Shown here: positions 46,561-54,805 of the stretch, piece after piece
Layout of the letters: each line of letters starts with the position of its first letter
How positions within the stretch are numbered: the first letter of the stretch is position 1
Origin: Pseudomonas sp. BP8
Lineage (GTDB): Bacteria; Pseudomonadota; Gammaproteobacteria; Pseudomonadales; Pseudomonadaceae
NCBI RefSeq assembly: GCF_017875955.1
Contig: NZ_JAGINK010000001.1
Location: 501,001 to 565,000, forward strand
DNA: 64,000 nucleotides
Reading direction: 5' to 3'
Notes under the pieces: model-generated
Told to the model about the DNA's origin: nothing
Databases searched by the model: none
The model's input: the letters and a program-made list of their open reading frames with translations, nothing else
Position numbers and translations under genes: made by a program

Positions 46561-47906
46561 ACCCCACGATCGATTCACGTTTTCTTGGTTACCTCGATAG
46601 AGAAGGTATCCGTGACCGGATCACTGTACGCCCTCAACCGGTAGACGATTTACAACGTTATCGCCAGCTTGGGGCGAATGTGCTCTCCAACCAGCTGAAG
46701 AAAATTTACCTGCCGACCCAGTTTTCCCTCGACTTTATTCATGAAATGATCGGTTTAGCTAACCTGCATCACAGTGAGATTTTTTCCGACCAAGTTACTT
46801 ATAACACCAGAATCTTTGCGCCGCCCATGAGTGAAAATTTTCCTATCTGTTTTACAGGCCTGGCGGGTGTCGGGAAAAGCAGGACAATCCAGGCTTTGCT
46901 TAGTGCCCTACCGCCTCCGGTTGATTTGTCCTGTGATCTATTCCAAGGGGTAGTCGAGCTCAATTCGTTTTGGTATGCAAGCGCACGGGGGAAATCTAGC
47001 GGAAAACAGATCCTTCTAGATTATCTGGTGGCTAGCGGACAAGATCGCCGTAAAGCTAGTTATGCGACCGTGACAGAGCTATTAGACGCATGTCGGGGCA
47101 TCGCCAATCGCAATGGCGTATCATTAGCTGTCCTGGACGAAATGCAGTTTGTTTCAACTGGTGAAGGCGCTTCCAAAGTTACGGACATCTTGATCAATTC
47201 AACCAATATCGGGATGCCATTGATTTTCGTTTCGAACTACAGCTTGATTCATAAGCTTAAGGACCGAAACAGTGAGGACACGCAGCGTCTATTGGCTGAG
47301 CCTCGCATCATGCTGCCAGATGATCCTACAAGCCAGGATTGGCTCGACTACGTGGGAGAATGCATCCGGGTCAGCGGTGACCGAGTGGATGCAGACCTTG
47401 GTGAGTTTGCGGCTGAGCTGTACAGATCTACTGCCGGGCTCAAGCGGCTGGTAATCCAGCTGCTCAAGCATGCCTATATGCATAGCTTCAATGCCGGTAG
47501 AGATAGGATTCGAATGGTTGATTTATACGATGCCTATCGCTCAAGTCATTATACAGTCAGCGCTCGCATGGTCGAAGATTTACAGAAACTGACTATCAGT
47601 CAAGGAAGTTTAAGGAATCATGCTGACCTCATGTGCCCTTTTGTTATCCCCGAAGAATTCAAGCCCAGCGTGGTGAGCCCAATTGATACGAAGCGGGCAG
47701 AGAACGTTCGGAACCAGGTTATCGATTCAGCGCTCACTCCACAGGAGGTCCGAGCGCTTGAGGGTCTTTTAGACGAAGGAGCGTGTGCTTCAAAACTGCC
47801 TCAATCGCCACGAGCAGCGATCCCTCCCAAGGCATCTGCTAGTGATTTGGTAAGAAACTTCGGCAAGCATGTGGAGAAGGTGCGCTCACCGACCAAGCCG
47901 AAGTGA
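46557..47906 (+). CDS. tnsC: AAA+ regulator TnsC
   Basis: 449 residues. Walker A GLAGVGKS is at 101-108 and Walker B SLAVLDEMQ at 189-197, with the sensor-like NSTNIGMPLIFVSN following. It forms ATP-dependent filaments on target DNA and bridges TniQ/TnsD with TnsAB. It is shorter than Tn7 TnsC (555). The operon is tnsABC only; tnsE is not present, so plasmid-directed transposition of the classic kind is unlikely unless the short TniQ serves it. Confidence 0.92.
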   Translation: MNPTIDSRFLGYLDREGIRDRITVRPQPVDDLQRYRQLGANVLSNQLKKIYLPTQFSLDFIHEMIGLANLHHSEIFSDQVTYNTRIFAPPMSENFPICFTGLAGVGKSRTIQALLSALPPPVDLSCDLFQGVVELNSFWYASARGKSSGKQILLDYLVASGQDRRKASYATVTELLDACRGIANRNGVSLAVLDEMQFVSTGEGASKVTDILINSTNIGMPLIFVSNYSLIHKLKDRNSEDTQRLLAEPRIMLPDDPTSQDWLDYVGECIRVSGDRVDADLGEFAAELYRSTAGLKRLVIQLLKHAYMHSFNAGRDRIRMVDLYDAYRSSHYTVSARMVEDLQKLTISQGSLRNHADLMCPFVIPEEFKPSVVSPIDTKRAENVRNQVIDSALTPQEVRALEGLLDEGACASKLPQSPRAAIPPKASASDLVRNFGKHVEKVRSPTKPK

Positions 47907-48154
47907 TGCCTGATCAGTAGGCCTGAGAGCGACGGGAGCTTTATGCCTGAGCGTGCTGTCCAATCCTCCAGATAGGAAGGTTTGCTTCCAAATGAGATTT
48001 GATCGAGTGCGGCATTCATGCCTCCTTCAGGCAATCCCCTATGGGAATACGGATCGGAATGCTATCATTTTGATCATGTAGGTGACTTCCCAAACCAATT
48101 GGGCCGTCTAACCGCCATCATTTCATCCGCACGTTCACCCAAGGAGGGCTGATC

Positions 48155-49141
48155 ATGACTGACATTCAAAGCATCTATTCCGCCCTCCACAGCTATGGCC
48201 TGTCCAAGAGAAATCTGGCGAGTCTTATGCCTGAGTGGTGGTCGGCTGAAATTGAGGCGACTCCCGGGGCAGCTCAGCGAGCCAAAATCTACCTGGCCAA
48301 GGCGTTGAGCCTTCAGATAAGGGCATTCAGCGAGAATCCCCCTAGGGTGGCTTTCGATCTGCCTAACGAGAAGCGGTTCAAGCTCTCTGCCAAGACCTCG
48401 GAAGACGACGTTGCGGTAGCAGTTGCGTTAGCGAAGAGCGCTTCCCGAATTGCTTTGAATGCGATGGACGGAGACTATTCACCGCTTCCTGCGAGCGCAG
48501 CGCAAATTCGCGCAAGCATACTCGCCAGCGGTGCCTCATGGGTTGGCCTGACGCAGATTCTGGATCTGTGCTGGGCCAGTGGGATTCCTGTCCTCCATTT
48601 GGCTTCTCCGCTGCTTGGACGTAAGAAGATGGATGGCATCGCCATGTCTATTAAAGGCAGGCCTTCCATCGTACTGTCGAACGTTCGAAAACAGGGGTTC
48701 CTGTTGTTCCACCTTGCTCATGAACTGGGTCATATCGCATTGGGGCACCTCTCAGAAAATGGTGCAATCGTTGACGATGAGATCAAGAACCATGAGTCTG
48801 AAGAAGGGCGGAATCATCAGGAAATTGAAGCCGACCGATTTGCCATCGAGTTGCTGACTGGTAACGCGGATACCCGGCTGGCGCTACCTGGGTTGATGAA
48901 GGCTCGGCCGCTTGCTGATACTGCCATCCGATTTGGAAGGGAGCGTCAAATTGATCCGACCCATGCTGTGCTGAACGTTGCCCACAACGCTCCCAAGCTC
49001 TTCCCTCTCTGCGTGAGTGCTGTGAAAGAGATCTCGGGGCAGACTCCTGACCAGGATGTGGTTCGTGGACGTGCGCTCGGCAATTTGGCGGACGGATTGG
49101 ATCCGGACAGCGAGCACCTGCTTCGGAACCTTATCGCATAA
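48155..49141 (+). CDS. ImmA/IrrE-type metallopeptidase
   Basis: 328 residues. The zinc-protease motif HELGH is at 189-193, with the third-ligand region HQEIEADRFA at 221-230, and a helix-rich N-terminus. Related proteins cleave repressors or regulate toxin-antitoxin and mobile-element switches. There is a clear AAGGAGGG before the start. The stop and the next ATG are adjacent (ATAAATG), so it is paired with the PIN-like gene. It is downstream of tnsC but 248 bp away with its own leader, so it is probably a separate module. Confidence 0.85.
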   Translation: MTDIQSIYSALHSYGLSKRNLASLMPEWWSAEIEATPGAAQRAKIYLAKALSLQIRAFSENPPRVAFDLPNEKRFKLSAKTSEDDVAVAVALAKSASRIALNAMDGDYSPLPASAAQIRASILASGASWVGLTQILDLCWASGIPVLHLASPLLGRKKMDGIAMSIKGRPSIVLSNVRKQGFLLFHLAHELGHIALGHLSENGAIVDDEIKNHESEEGRNHQEIEADRFAIELLTGNADTRLALPGLMKARPLADTAIRFGRERQIDPTHAVLNVAHNAPKLFPLCVSAVKEISGQTPDQDVVRGRALGNLADGLDPDSEHLLRNLIA

Positions 49142-49783
49142 ATGATCGTGCTCGCTGACAATGATGTCCTGGTAGCACTGGCCCAATGCGATCTCGTCGA
49201 TGAAGCGTTGACAGTGCTCAATTGCAGCTTTGCGGACTGCTATGTGCTTGGCGAGGCGCCGTTTTCCCTATACCTGAACAATCCAGGCAAGTGTCTGGAT
49301 AAGCGGCTGGGGAACCCGTCAGCGTTTGATCGGCTATGCCAGATGGTCGACTCATGTCAAAAGCTGGGCGCCGCTCAAGAGAATATCGATCTACTTGAGC
49401 AACTGATGGTCCTTGATGGCGTTCATGACGGTGAGCTGCAGCTCACCCTCCACGCTGAAAATCTGCACTCGCAAAGCAAAAATTTCACCCTGACCACTGG
49501 GGACAAGAATTTTCTCAGCGCTGTCTATGAGTCTGACTGTGAGCTCGCCAAAGCTATCCTGTATCAACGAGTGGAGTGCTTGGAGTCATTGCTGGTAAAG
49601 GCGATCGGCATTTTCGGCCATGGGCACATTACTTCAAAGGTGGCCTACGGCAAGGAAACAACCACGAATGCCAAAAAGTTCGATACCGTACTAAACATGG
49701 CCTTCGGTAATGGTCGAGCTGAACAGCACACCTTGGAATGCCTGAACAATTACATGCCAGCGCGAAGATTTTTGCGCCCGTGA
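49142..49783 (+). CDS. PIN-like domain protein paired with the metallopeptidase
   Basis: 213 residues. The start MIVLADNDVLVALAQCD shows an acidic residue set like PIN nucleases (D6, D8), with DGVHDGELQL (residues 92-101) and TTGDKNFL (118-125, D121) in the usual places for the other acidic residues. The fold is inferred from these motifs. It starts immediately after the ImmA/IrrE gene, so the pair may act as protease-controlled RNase. A hairpin follows 66 bp after the stop. It is not a family I can name precisely. Confidence 0.65.
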   Translation: MIVLADNDVLVALAQCDLVDEALTVLNCSFADCYVLGEAPFSLYLNNPGKCLDKRLGNPSAFDRLCQMVDSCQKLGAAQENIDLLEQLMVLDGVHDGELQLTLHAENLHSQSKNFTLTTGDKNFLSAVYESDCELAKAILYQRVECLESLLVKAIGIFGHGHITSKVAYGKETTTNAKKFDTVLNMAFGNGRAEQHTLECLNNYMPARRFLRP

Positions 49784-49849
49784 TACTTGCAAATCCGCCC
49801 ACCCTTGCGGATTGCCTGGTTGCTACCCTTTCGAATTTGTCGCAAAGAC

Positions 49850-49880
49850 AATCCGGACGAGTCAGAGAATCGTCCGGATT
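49850..49880 (+). terminator. Hairpin after the PIN-like gene
   Basis: AATCCGGACGA and TCGTCCGGATT pair perfectly (11 bp) around a 9-base loop. The T-run is short, so termination is likely but not certain. It also faces the truncated end of the protease gene from the other side. Confidence 0.7.
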
Positions 49881-50194
49881 TATGCGCTTGCCGGCATCTC
49901 TAGCGACCGGTGGTTTCGGTGCTGGTCTTCGATGCGCAGCTGAGAAATGCCGGGGAGTAATCCCTCAAGCCGGGCAGCATTGGCTAAGCCGACATCCAAT
50001 TTTTTGTACCCACCTCATTTGAGATTTTCCGGATACTAAAAGGTTGTCCCAAGGTGTCGCCTGCCTTTGCAGCCTGTTCGTCTGAGGCATGAACGTAACC
50101 GTCCGGCGAACTCACCTTCCGAACTCCAGCTTTAAGGGCGATGGTGTCCGCGTATTTTTAAGCGGACGCGATCGCCCTTATCGCCAGGATTTCC

Positions 50195-50515
50195 ATGCGC
50201 CAACGAAGCTCTTATCCGAAACCGTTCAAAGCCCAAGTCGTTCAGGAATGCCTGCAACCTGGGGCCACTGTCTCAAGTGTCGCCATCAGCCACGGCATCA
50301 ATGCCAACGTCATCCGAAAATGGATGCCGCTCTATCGAGACCAGCCCGCAGCGACTTCACTACCGGCATTCGTCCCGCTAAAAGCCGTACCTAAACGGCC
50401 AGCCGAAGCGTCAGTGATCATCGAGTTGCCCATGGCCGGCCAAGTGATCACAGTGAAATGGCCAACCTCAGATCCCGAGGGCTGCGCGCAATTTATCCGG
50501 GCTGTCGCTCAATGA
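50195..50515 (+). CDS. tnpA: IS66 accessory protein TnpA
   Basis: 106 residues, MRQRSSYPKPFKAQVVQECL with a helix-turn-helix (GATVSSVAISHGINANVIRKWM). It is needed with TnpB for efficient IS66 transposition. The stop overlaps the tnpB start (ATGA). Confidence 0.93.
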   Translation: MRQRSSYPKPFKAQVVQECLQPGATVSSVAISHGINANVIRKWMPLYRDQPAATSLPAFVPLKAVPKRPAEASVIIELPMAGQVITVKWPTSDPEGCAQFIRAVAQ

Positions 50516-50847
50516 TCCGCATCGATGCAATCTGGCTGGCCACCGAGCCGATGGATATGCGCGCCGGCACCGAAACCGCATTAGCCCGGGTGATCGCAGT
50601 GTTCGGTGCGGCGAAGCCGCACTGCGCCTATCTGTTCGCCAATCGTCGGGCTAACCGGATGAAAGTACTGGTGCACGATGGCGTGGGCGTCTGGCTTGCG
50701 GCGCGGCGACTGAACCAAGGCAAGTTTCACTGGCCCGGAATTCGCCACGGCTGCGAGGTCGAACTCGACAGCGAACAACTCCAGGCGTTGGTACTGGGTT
50801 TGCCGTGGCAGCGAGTCGGTACGGGTGGCGTGATCAGCATGCTGTAA
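50512..50847 (+). CDS. tnpB: IS66 accessory protein TnpB
   Basis: 111 residues from the ATG at 50512, overlapping tnpA by 4 bp. MDMRAGTETALARVIAVFG and RMKVLVHDGVGVWLAARRLNQGKF are the conserved IS66 Orf2 sequence. It ends VGTGGVISML. Confidence 0.94.
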   Translation: MIRIDAIWLATEPMDMRAGTETALARVIAVFGAAKPHCAYLFANRRANRMKVLVHDGVGVWLAARRLNQGKFHWPGIRHGCEVELDSEQLQALVLGLPWQRVGTGGVISML

Positions 50848-50910
50848 TCGCCGGCCATTTGACCGGTCTGCTTGTCGTCGTTTCGGGCCTGCTCTGGCAC
50901 AATCGGCGGC

Positions 50911-52446
50911 ATGACTTTCTCGCCCAACCTCGACCAGATGACCCCGGAACAGCTCCGTGCCTTAGCGGCACAGGCGCTGCAGTTGCAGTCCCAAGTCGAG
51001 GCGATGAGCAGGAAGATCCAGAACGATGAAATCCTCATCGAACAGTTCAAGTTCGAAATCGCCCTGCTCAAGCGCCACAAGTTTGCTAAGCGCAGCGAGC
51101 AAATCAGCCCGGCGCAAGGCAGCTTGCTGGACGACCTGCTCGACACAGACCTTGAAGCTATCGCAGCAGAACTGAAACAGCTCCTTCCAGCTTCGCCACA
51201 AGCCGAGCCACGGCAATCTCCGAAACGTGCGCCATTGCCGCCGCAGTTTCCACGCACAGTGATTCGTCACGAACCCGAAGACACTCAGTGCGCCTGTGGC
51301 TGCCAACTTCAGCGCATCGGCGAAGACGTCAGCGAGAAGCTGGATTACACGCCGGGCGTGTTCACTGTCGAGCAACATGTGCGTGGCAAATGGGCCTGCC
51401 GTCAGTGCGAGATACTGATGCAGGCGCCGGTGCCGGCGCAGGTTATCGACAAAGGTATCCCGACCGCAGGCTTGTTGGCCCACGTGATGGTGGCGAAGTT
51501 TGCCGACCACTTGCCGCTGTACCGGCAGGAGAAAATCTTTGGCCGCGCGGGGCTGGCAATCGCTCGTTCGACCCTGGCCCAGTGGGTCGGACAAACCGGT
51601 GTGCGGCTCCAGCCGCTGGTCGATGCACTGCGTGAAGCCGTTCTGAACCAGGGCGTGATTCACGCTGATGAAACGCCGGTGCAAATGCTTGCGCCGGGCG
51701 AGAAGAAAACCCACCGAGCCTATGTCTGGGCCTACAGCACGACGCCGTTTTCGGCGCTCAAGGCGGTGGTCTACGACTTCAGCCCAAGCCGTGCTGGCGA
51801 ACACGCGCGTAACTTCCTGGGCGACTGGAACGGCAAGCTGGTTTGCGATGACTTCGCTGGTTATAAAGCTGGTTTTGAGCAAGGCATCACTGAGATCGGC
51901 TGCATGGCCCACGCCCGTCGCAAGTTTTTCGATCTGCATGTGGCGAACAAAAGTCAGCTAGCCGAACAGGCGTTGCACTCGATCAGCGGCCTGTACGAGG
52001 TGGAACGCCAGGCGCGGGACATGAGTGATGAAGATCGCTGGCGAATACGTCAGGAAATGGCGGTACCGATCAGTAAAAAATTGCATGACTGGATGTTGGC
52101 CCAGCGCGACCTGGTGCCCAACGGATCAGCCACGGCCAAAGCCCTCGACTACAGCCTGAAACGCTGGGTAGCGCTGACGCGCTACCTGGACGATGGTGCT
52201 GTGCCCATCGACAACAACCAAGTTGAAAACCAGATACGGCCATGGGCACTCGGGCGCTCGAACTGGTTATTTGCCGGGTCGTTGCGCAGCGGCAAACGAG
52301 CAGCTGCAATCATGAGCCTGATCCAATCGGCGCGCATGAGTGGGCATGATCCATATGCCTATCTCAAAGATGTACTGACGCGGTTGCCGACGCAACGGGC
52401 CAGTGAGATCGGGCAACTGTTACCGCATCAGTGGGTGTCTGCCTAA
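50911..52446 (+). CDS. tnpC: IS66 DDE transposase TnpC
   Basis: 511 residues from the ATG at 50911. An N-terminal coiled coil (about 10-60) is followed by a zinc-finger-like region CACGCQL/CRQC, then the DDE core with HADETPVQML, KLVCDDFAGYKAG and the glutamate in NNQVENQIRPWALGR. The C-terminal IS66 tail is complete. Apparently active. Confidence 0.95.
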   Translation: MTFSPNLDQMTPEQLRALAAQALQLQSQVEAMSRKIQNDEILIEQFKFEIALLKRHKFAKRSEQISPAQGSLLDDLLDTDLEAIAAELKQLLPASPQAEPRQSPKRAPLPPQFPRTVIRHEPEDTQCACGCQLQRIGEDVSEKLDYTPGVFTVEQHVRGKWACRQCEILMQAPVPAQVIDKGIPTAGLLAHVMVAKFADHLPLYRQEKIFGRAGLAIARSTLAQWVGQTGVRLQPLVDALREAVLNQGVIHADETPVQMLAPGEKKTHRAYVWAYSTTPFSALKAVVYDFSPSRAGEHARNFLGDWNGKLVCDDFAGYKAGFEQGITEIGCMAHARRKFFDLHVANKSQLAEQALHSISGLYEVERQARDMSDEDRWRIRQEMAVPISKKLHDWMLAQRDLVPNGSATAKALDYSLKRWVALTRYLDDGAVPIDNNQVENQIRPWALGRSNWLFAGSLRSGKRAAAIMSLIQSARMSGHDPYAYLKDVLTRLPTQRASEIGQLLPHQWVSA

Positions 52447-52473
52447 CTTACGCAAGGTGAGTTGGGCGGACGC

Positions 52474-53409
52474 TTACGCATGAACGCTGACTGGATCGCT
52501 CTCATTTTCGAGGAACAGTCCCCAGCAAATCTGCCACCCAGGCGCATCAAGGCTAGGTGCGAATACCTGAATCTCGTGACACCGGCCCAGATCCACGGCA
52601 AACCCTCTACCCGCATGGTCCGCGTCGGCTCGCATCGATCGGCTGACGATACCAATCACCTCGCCTGCCTGATTGAAGACTGGCCCTCCGCTCATACCCG
52701 GCGGCCAGTCGGTTTCCACCTCGAAAACCGGGCTTGGGTTAGCGGTACCGACTCCAAATGGATGTATGCCGACGATTTTGCCGTACGCCCCGTACATCCC
52801 TTCTGTGAGCAGTATATTTTGCGAGTCGGCAGTCAGTTCCGAAAGGTCCAACTCCGGATAGCCAACGGCCAGCACGATGTCGCCAACATGTGGTCGCCAG
52901 CCATTCACACGCACCTTCAGTGTGTGGGGAGGGCGGACCCCTGAGCCGAGAGGAGACGCCTGCATAATTGCAATGTCCATAGCGATCTTACGTTGCGAAC
53001 CACCCCGCAAGGCTGCCATGGGATCGTCGGAATCCATATCGGGTGCCTGCGCGCTCGTGATTGGAACGAAGCAGTCATCCGGAATTCCGACTCTCCCAAA
53101 AACTATGGCATGCATGCTCAGGAAAAGGAGTGGTCTGCTAGGCGCGCTCTGCCCCCCGAAGTCTATGACATGATGAGCGGTCAGGAACGTGCCGAATTCG
53201 TTAATGTTGAATGCGGTACCCATCCCGAAGATCTGAAGCTCCGCGTCCTGCCGAAATACTGGTACTACGGCATTTCTCAGGCCGAAGGGATCTCGAATTT
53301 TGAACGGGTGAAAAGGTCTATCGGGGTCGGGGACAAGCGGACATGCCTTCTTATCCGCTTTTGCAGTTTTCTCGCAGATGGCAATCTCAAACGGTACGAA
53401 ATGTTCCAT
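52474..53409 (-). CDS. Trypsin-like serine protease, C-terminus truncated by IS66
   Basis: 311 residues from an ATG at 53409 preceded by AGGAGCACC. Catalytic residues: His80 (FLTAHHVIDF), Asp145 (MDIAIMQ) and Ser240 (PPGMSGGPVF). There is no signal peptide, so it is cytoplasmic. The frame now ends one codon into the duplication/IS junction. Across the gap to the left of IS66, the same frame continues for 34 more codons (A-S-D-E-Q ... W-M-S-A) to a TAG at 49984-49986. The original protein was therefore about 344 residues. The truncated tail lies after the catalytic core, so activity may remain. Cytoplasmic proteases of this type occur in defence and conflict modules. Confidence 0.82.
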   Translation of the reverse strand: MEHFVPFEIAICEKTAKADKKACPLVPDPDRPFHPFKIRDPFGLRNAVVPVFRQDAELQIFGMGTAFNINEFGTFLTAHHVIDFGGQSAPSRPLLFLSMHAIVFGRVGIPDDCFVPITSAQAPDMDSDDPMAALRGGSQRKIAMDIAIMQASPLGSGVRPPHTLKVRVNGWRPHVGDIVLAVGYPELDLSELTADSQNILLTEGMYGAYGKIVGIHPFGVGTANPSPVFEVETDWPPGMSGGPVFNQAGEVIGIVSRSMRADADHAGRGFAVDLGRCHEIQVFAPSLDAPGWQICWGLFLENESDPVSVHA

Positions 53410-53633
53410 GGTGCTCCTATAGGCGCTCCAGCCCACACGTCCGAGCTCCCCTTTGGATTCTCGGTGAGTTGCTCAAGGCTAAGCGGCTTTTGCCCTACGG
53501 AGCAAGACCCACGGTGGGTGAGCTATGGGGGACAAGCGGTGTTTGACATTGCTCATCGCGATTTCTTTGTAGTGGATTCAAGATTCCGCTAGCGTGGGAG
53601 GTACAGGTCACAAGCTCTCACCGAGATACCAAC

Positions 53634-54257
53634 ATGTCCCTCGCTGCCCAAAAGCGCGTTTCTCTTTCAGAATCACTTACCCGCAGTGCCGATAATTCTG
53701 CGTTCTACGCAGCTCTTACGACGGCTGGAGGGGTAAGTGACATCGGTGAGACTGCCGGCTACCGCGCTGAACCTAACTACCGTTTGATCCGCGTCGATCG
53801 CCAGCTGGATTCAGATAGCCTGAATGAGTTCGAGATCGCCTTGGTAAACGATATCGAGCTTTCCGTTATCTATTACGTGAAGGTCGGACTGATTCACATC
53901 CCGGAAGTCAGTAAACGGAATATCGCGAACCATCAGGTCTGGCGGTCGCCGAGCATGTGTCATTCAGAGGCGCTTCGCGATATCTCTCAAAAAGTGCTGC
54001 TCGGCTATATCGCGCAGCTTTATGAGCTCCTACTAGCTGACGACGCGGTCTTGGGCGACGGCAAATTCTACTGGCATCGGCAGGTGTCCCGTGCGTTGGA
54101 GCTCGGCTTTCACGTTTTCAGCTACGATGGGATAGCACGCGCGCTTCGACCGATTCCAACGCAGCGCGCGCTGAGTGATCTGGAGGACCAAGCTTGGTCG
54201 AGCGATCACCCTCGCTCCCTCCGAGCACTAGTCTCGATCTTCCCTCTACTCGAATAG
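53634..54257 (+). CDS. Hypothetical protein divergent from the protease
   Basis: 207 residues, MSLAAQKRVSLSESLTRSAD at the start. No recognised domain; soluble, slightly acidic. The weak ribosome site (GAGAT) makes the start less certain. It is the last gene before the far transposon end and is divergent from the protease gene across 224 bp, which suggests a two-gene module, but this is inference. Confidence 0.6.
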   Translation: MSLAAQKRVSLSESLTRSADNSAFYAALTTAGGVSDIGETAGYRAEPNYRLIRVDRQLDSDSLNEFEIALVNDIELSVIYYVKVGLIHIPEVSKRNIANHQVWRSPSMCHSEALRDISQKVLLGYIAQLYELLLADDAVLGDGKFYWHRQVSRALELGFHVFSYDGIARALRPIPTQRALSDLEDQAWSSDHPRSLRALVSIFPLLE

Positions 54258-54340
54258 AAGCTCGCCAGGTCATCGGACCTTTGCTTGTGTGGGGCTAACA
54301 ACCGACGACCCAAAAAGCGGGTGAGCGCAATTGGAGATGA

Positions 54341-54478
54341 GTTACCGACTTTATTACATAACTCCAGCGGCATTTCACCCATTGTGCGAGGTTGAGACCG
54401 ACTTTTGAGGGACGGAAAAAGTGGCTCAAAGCCGCATGAACCGGGTGACACTGATACCGACTTTAATCCTGCACATCA
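54341..54478 (-). repeat. TnsB-type binding sites, far (L-like) end
   Basis: Three spaced copies in inverted orientation: GTTACCGACTTTATT (54341-54355), GAGACCGACTTTTGAG (54394-54409) and GATACCGACTTTAATCCTG (54453-54471). The spacings are about 53 and 60 bp. The outermost copy is followed by CACATCA, the end of the element. The three-site spacing resembles the Tn7 left end. Confidence 0.82.
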
Positions 54479-54484
54479 CCGTCA

Positions 54485-54679
54485 GGGCAATGCCGGTCAG
54501 TAAAGACGCCGGGGGGCTGCTTTGCAGCCCTTTCGCGACACAAGGCCGCTCCCACACGGATCGTGCATGCCGCTATTTACAGGGCAGGCGCGGACATTGT
54601 GGGAGCGGCCTTGTGTCGCGAAAGGGCCGCAAAGCGGCCCCAAAACAGGCGACCTAGTCTTAACTGACCGGCATTGCCC
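54485..54679. repeat. REPIN-like double palindrome
   Basis: Outer arms of 23 bp: GGGCAATGCCGGTCAGT plus AAAGAC at 54485-54507 and its complement at 54657-54679, one mismatch. Inner arms of about 41 bp: 54515-54555 (GCAGCCCTTTCGCGACACAA, then GGCCGCTCCCACA) and 54599-54639, nearly perfect. The inner pair is the Pseudomonas REP in inverted orientation. It was already in the attTn7 locus, next to the right arm of the glmS terminator. Confidence 0.85.
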
Positions 54680-54683
54680 GAAA

Positions 54684-54696
54684 GGGGGCTTTTTTG
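54684..54696 (+). terminator. Right arm of the split glmS terminator
   Basis: GGGGGCTTTTTTG directly beyond the REPIN. It complements AAAAGCCCCC at 30067-30076. Alone it cannot form the original hairpin. Confidence 0.68.
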
Positions 54697-54805
54697 TAGG
54701 CGTGCCTCGCGACGAGGCTTTGCCCTTGATGGACCCCCACGGAAACTTTGCACGGATGAACTACCCTATTTCGATGACGTCCGAAATTTCCGGGAGGGTG
54801 ATTCC

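Larger units (their letters stand above)
50095..52477 (+). mobile_element. Complete IS66-family insertion sequence
   Basis: 2383 bp. Ends: GTAACCGTCCGGCGAACTCA at 50095 and, on the minus strand from 52477, GTAAGCGTCCGCCCAACTCA (imperfect inverted repeats of about 25 bp). Flanked by an 8-bp direct duplication GCATGAAC (50087-50094 and 52478-52485), the usual IS66 size. Contains tnpA, tnpB and tnpC, all open. It is inserted in the 3' part of the protease gene. Confidence 0.95.
30079..54478. mobile_element. Tn7-like transposon inserted in attTn7 downstream of glmS
   Basis: About 24.4 kb. When both ends are read inward they align without gaps over 22 bases, starting TGAAAATCAGG (left, 30079) and TGATGTGCAGG (right, minus strand from 54478), and continue into AAGTCGG. 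Both carry repeated TnsB-type sites. Inside are tnsA-tnsB-tnsC, a divergent tnsD, an extra tniQ and defence-type cargo. The exact cut is uncertain: the flanks CCCGT (30074-30078) and ACCGT (54478-54482) agree at four of five bases, and using the A would move the right end to 54477. Two abutting sites at the glmS side and three spaced sites at the far side match the Tn7 R-end-next-to-glmS orientation. Confidence 0.88.

Noticed and set aside
52993..53592. 199-codon plus-strand frame opposite the protease gene
   Set aside because: The protease frame has an ordered catalytic triad and a good ribosome site; this frame has neither.
30074..54483. Perfect 5-bp target duplication of the Tn7-like element
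   Set aside because: CCCGT and ACCGT differ at one base whichever end position is chosen, so a perfect duplication cannot be claimed.
30055..54805. CRISPR array or CRISPR-Cas genes within the Tn7-like element
   Set aside because: No regularly spaced repeats and no Cas-like proteins were found, so it is not a CRISPR-associated transposon as far as the sequence shows.
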